DNA from: an uncultured Paraglaciecola sp.
GTDB taxonomy: Bacteria; Pseudomonadota; Gammaproteobacteria; Enterobacterales; Alteromonadaceae
Direction of reading: 5' to 3'
Assembly (NCBI RefSeq): GCF_913020055.1
Contig: NZ_CAJWCF010000008.1
Span: 1 to 64,000, forward strand
Length of the DNA: 64,000 nucleotides
Shown here: in pieces, positions 60,941-64,000 of the stretch
How positions within the stretch are numbered: position 1 is the first letter of the stretch
Layout: each line of letters begins with the position of its first letter
Made by a program: the position numbers and the translations under genes
The notes under the pieces: generated by a model
Seen by the model: the letters and a program-made list of their open reading frames with translations, nothing else
Database searches by the model: none
Told to the model about the DNA's origin: nothing

Positions 60941-61852
60941 TTAACGAGTCAGGGTGGGAATAGGTGTTAAGGGTGCCAGTAATTCAGCCAAATACCGAAA
61001 TAATCTCACTCGAGTTGTACCATTGCGCCAAACCATACCAATTTCACGATAAGCCATATCTTCAGCAGGCATCGAAACTAAGGGGGTGGTACTTAAGATA
61101 TGATTCTGAATAGCCAACTCAGGCATGAAAGTGAAGCCCAGTTTACTATTTGCTAGTTGAACTAGGGTATACAGACTACTAGCTGTCAATGAACTGACTT
61201 GTTCCCGATGTTTTAAACCGCAAGCGCTAACAGCGTGCCCGGTCATGCAATGCTCTTGCTGCAATAAGAAAATACTTTCTTTGGGTAAATCGGCCACATC
61301 TAGGGGTACGGGTAAGGTTTCTACTAAATCACTATGGGCGATTAAATGAAAAGGGTCATGGCCTAATACCAATTGTTTACATCCTGGCGTCTCCATAGGT
61401 AAGGCTAAAATCAGTAAATCTAAACCGCCTTCATTAAGCTGAGTCAATAAATTAGCGGTGGTGTCTTCTTGCAGTTGTAGCGTGATATCGGGTAGATGTT
61501 GCTTCACCTTACCTATCAAGCCCTCAAAAATAAAAGGGGCGATAGTAGGTATGACGCCTATTTTGAGTTTACCAGCTTGCCAATTACCCGCACTTTGTGC
61601 GAAGTCGACCAGTTCGTGAGCATCTGTTAGCAAGGCTTTGCTGCGCTCTACTAATTCTAGGCCAAAAGGCGTAAACACAAAGGTTTTGTGATCTCGCTCA
61701 AGCAGTTGTGATCCAAACTGCTCCTCTAAATTCTGGATTGCGGTACTCAGTGTTGACTGACTGACATGGCAATGTTGTGCAGCTCTGTGAAAATGCTGCT
61801 CTTGATGCAACACAACCAGATAGTGTAGATGTTTAAGATTGGGCCATTTCAT
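60941..61852 (-). CDS. oxyR: LysR-family regulator, OxyR-like
   Basis: LysR HTH; redox Cys pair EHCMTGHAVSAC with the same 8-residue spacing as OxyR C199/C208. Confidence 0.8.
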   Translation of the reverse strand: MKWPNLKHLHYLVVLHQEQHFHRAAQHCHVSQSTLSTAIQNLEEQFGSQLLERDHKTFVFTPFGLELVERSKALLTDAHELVDFAQSAGNWQAGKLKIGVIPTIAPFIFEGLIGKVKQHLPDITLQLQEDTTANLLTQLNEGGLDLLILALPMETPGCKQLVLGHDPFHLIAHSDLVETLPVPLDVADLPKESIFLLQQEHCMTGHAVSACGLKHREQVSSLTASSLYTLVQLANSKLGFTFMPELAIQNHILSTTPLVSMPAEDMAYREIGMVWRNGTTRVRLFRYLAELLAPLTPIPTLTR

Positions 61853-61910
61853 ATTCAGTCATCTATAAAAGCGATTAGTAACACTATATTAAATTAGATT
61901 TACTGATAAA

Positions 61911-61934
61911 AAAAGCGCCATCTGGCGCTTTTTA
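61911..61934 (-). terminator. Rho-independent terminator
   Basis: AAAAAGCGCC-ATCT-GGCGCTTTTT, downstream of the TPR gene. Confidence 0.85.
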
Positions 61935-61952
61935 GAAAGTGCAGACTGACTA

Positions 61953-63275
61953 CTAACTACCTACAGAAGCGAAACTAGCATATTGTTTTCTTTCGCCCTC
62001 AACAAATTTAGACCATTGTTGTGCCATGCCACGACTACCATCGTACTCTTGAGCTTTAGCCAGTTGGTTTAGCGCTTCGTTGTATGCACCGACATTAAAT
62101 TGCGCCATGCCAATAACTAGATGCGACATACCTTCATTGCGCAAACCACCTTTTTCTAGGGCTTGTTGTGAGGCAGTTATAGCGAGATCCCATTTATCCA
62201 TGTTCAAGTACATTTGACCAAGTTGAGCATACAACTCACCTGTTTTAGATAATTTAGCAGCGGCTAACATAACTGGAATCGCTTTTTCAGTTTCCTTAGC
62301 AGCATTCCAAGATTGCCCTAAGAACGTTAAGTTACGTTCATCTTCAATCAATTTACCTGCGTCCATAGCTTTTTGTATGACTGCTGCGGCTTTATAAGGC
62401 ATTTGATGATAGTAATAAAGTTGCGCTAAATTAAACATGTCTGAACCGCTAGCAATAATACTTTTTTGCTCAGCAATTTCCATTACGGCTAACTGTTTTT
62501 GTTCTTGTTCTAACTCACCGTACATACCAGCTAGTTGTAACCAATACTTGGGCGCTTCAAATTTTTTGACTAGTTTAAGTAATACATTTTTCACATTTTC
62601 AGGTTGCTTAAGTTCAAAATAAACAGCTCTTTGTAATACATACCACTGCTCATCTACCTGAAAACCTAAGTTGTTGCTTTCCACTTGCTCTACAGCTGCA
62701 TTGATATATTCAGAAGCAACTGCATAATCTTGTTTTTGATACATAGCTTGGGCTTTTAATACCAAGTTTTTAGCCGGAATATCTTTAGTGGGATATAGAC
62801 TCTTTTGAATGGCTTCCCATTGTTCAATTTTGGCTATGGTTTTGTCGTAATTGCCGCGCATCATATGCAACTGAGCAAGGCTAAATAAAGTGGCTTGTTC
62901 GAACGTTTCTGGAATAGGCTGTTGTTGCACCACGCTTTCAAATGCGGCAATAGCCTGGTCGTAGTTTTCAGCTTCATAATGAATAAAAGCATAAAAGTTA
63001 TACATCATGGCTTGTTCGTAACTGTTCATTGAGCTGGCTTTAGACTTAACCTTGTCTAATACAGCGAAAGCTTCGACTTGGTTACCGGCATCGGCTAAAC
63101 CTTGCGCCCGTGACAATTGATCGTACACCTTAGAACGCAAAGTAGGCACACGTTTGGTTTTACGTTCTACTTTTACCTGTTCTGCGTTAACAACGCTTGT
63201 TTGTATACTGGTTAATAAAACACTGGTCATTAATACCGGTGCCGCTAATTTAAGTAGTAATTTATGCATTGCCAT
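61953..63275 (-). CDS. Ton-system-associated TPR protein
   Basis: Signal peptide MAMHKLLLKLAAPVLMTSVLLTS; multiple TPRs; downstream of tonB. Start trimmed from 63338. Confidence 0.8.
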   Translation of the reverse strand: MAMHKLLLKLAAPVLMTSVLLTSIQTSVVNAEQVKVERKTKRVPTLRSKVYDQLSRAQGLADAGNQVEAFAVLDKVKSKASSMNSYEQAMMYNFYAFIHYEAENYDQAIAAFESVVQQQPIPETFEQATLFSLAQLHMMRGNYDKTIAKIEQWEAIQKSLYPTKDIPAKNLVLKAQAMYQKQDYAVASEYINAAVEQVESNNLGFQVDEQWYVLQRAVYFELKQPENVKNVLLKLVKKFEAPKYWLQLAGMYGELEQEQKQLAVMEIAEQKSIIASGSDMFNLAQLYYYHQMPYKAAAVIQKAMDAGKLIEDERNLTFLGQSWNAAKETEKAIPVMLAAAKLSKTGELYAQLGQMYLNMDKWDLAITASQQALEKGGLRNEGMSHLVIGMAQFNVGAYNEALNQLAKAQEYDGSRGMAQQWSKFVEGERKQYASFASVGS

Positions 63276-63276
63276 T

Positions 63277-63933
63277 TTAGCCCCCAAGTTCGAATTTAAC
63301 CCGCACTTCAACCCCAGATACTTCCATGGGTTCGCCATTTACGACGCGCGGTTTGTATTTATATTTTAAAGTGGCGTCTAACGCCGCTTGATCAAAAATG
63401 CCTGCAGGTGATGCTTGGATCACCTTGGGATGGGTTACTGAGCCAAATTTGGACACAGTGAATTCAACATCCACATACCCCTCGATGCCACGTTGTAATG
63501 CTCTTCTTGGATACACGGCTGCCACGCGCACTATTGGTAAAAACTCACCATCACCTGACTCCAAGGCTAAGCCTCCATCAAGAGAGATATCAGCCGCTAC
63601 ATCCGCTCCAAAGTCCATACCACTGGTTGCACTTTCTGGACTAGGTGCATCCATTTGTGGCGGTGCCATATCCGGTGGTGGCTGTTCGGGTTTGGGTGGC
63701 TTTTTAGGTTTTCTGTCTTTCTTTTGTACCGCTTCCTCTTTCTTCACCCGGACAAAATCCAACACACTGCCTTTAGGCGCATCCGTTAATGCGCTGCCAC
63801 CACTTTGGATTAATGACTGCATCAAAAAGAACAATGCTAAAGTGACAAACGCTGCCAATAGAATGGCTACCACTAACCTTGATAGAGTCTGCGGCATGGT
63901 TTTTGCCGGAGTCTTCGATATACGCTGCGACAT
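63277..63933 (-). CDS. tonB: TonB energy transducer
   Basis: N-terminal TM, Pro/Lys-rich linker (KKDRKPKKPPKPEQPPPDMAPP), C-terminal TonB domain (VYPRRALQRGIEGYVDVEFTVSKFGSVTHPKV). Confidence 0.9.
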   Translation of the reverse strand: MSQRISKTPAKTMPQTLSRLVVAILLAAFVTLALFFLMQSLIQSGGSALTDAPKGSVLDFVRVKKEEAVQKKDRKPKKPPKPEQPPPDMAPPQMDAPSPESATSGMDFGADVAADISLDGGLALESGDGEFLPIVRVAAVYPRRALQRGIEGYVDVEFTVSKFGSVTHPKVIQASPAGIFDQAALDATLKYKYKPRVVNGEPMEVSGVEVRVKFELGG

Positions 63934-63939
63934 GGCTGC

Positions 63940-64000
63940 TTACGGCTCCTGCGCGGCAATAGACACGTCTAAAATACCTGCTGCCCGTGATGCATCCATG
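63940..64000 (-). CDS. exbD: ExbD, C-terminal end (truncated by window)
   Basis: Minus-strand reading MDASRAAGILDVSIAAQEP*, immediately upstream of tonB. Confidence 0.75.
   Translation of the reverse strand, partial: MDASRAAGILDVSIAAQEP

Noticed and set aside
1-64000. CRISPR array, prophage or integrative element
   Set aside because: No regularly spaced repeats, no cas, integrase or phage structural genes, and no tRNA-flanking direct repeat were seen.

Overview
This 64 kb window looks like the chromosome of an Alteromonadales-type marine gammaproteobacterium (Paraglaciecola/Glaciecola/Alteromonas-like, inferred from gene content). It begins at the end of an exosortase (XrtA/PEP-CTERM) EPS locus. 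Housekeeping content includes ruvX-algH-gshB, srmB, rdgB-hemW, the ydbH-ynbE-ydbL operon, lrgAB, prsK-prsR, an oxyR-like regulator, a Ton system (exbD'-tonB-TPR) and one tRNA(CAU). More unusual content: (1) a three-gene SMC/MksBEF-like condensin operon with ATPase-E-F gene order and no JetD/MksG nuclease beside it; (2) a seven-gene uncharacterised envelope cassette at 34.47-42.05 kb (two paralogous secreted proteins, a bitopic membrane protein, an SLT lytic transglycosylase, two cytosolic unknowns and a membrane-anchored Lon-like protease domain) translationally coupled to ydbH-ynbE-ydbL; (3) an MbnP/MbnH copper/di-heme pair divergent from a choice-of-anchor-B protein with a GlyGly-CTERM-like tail. 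Several genes are broken: an ECF sigma factor with an in-frame TAG, a secreted protein with a TAA inside its signal peptide, a DUF885 gene apparently shifted twice at homopolymers, a DUF885 C-terminal stub and an IS630 remnant. All family calls come from motif reading by eye; no searches were run.
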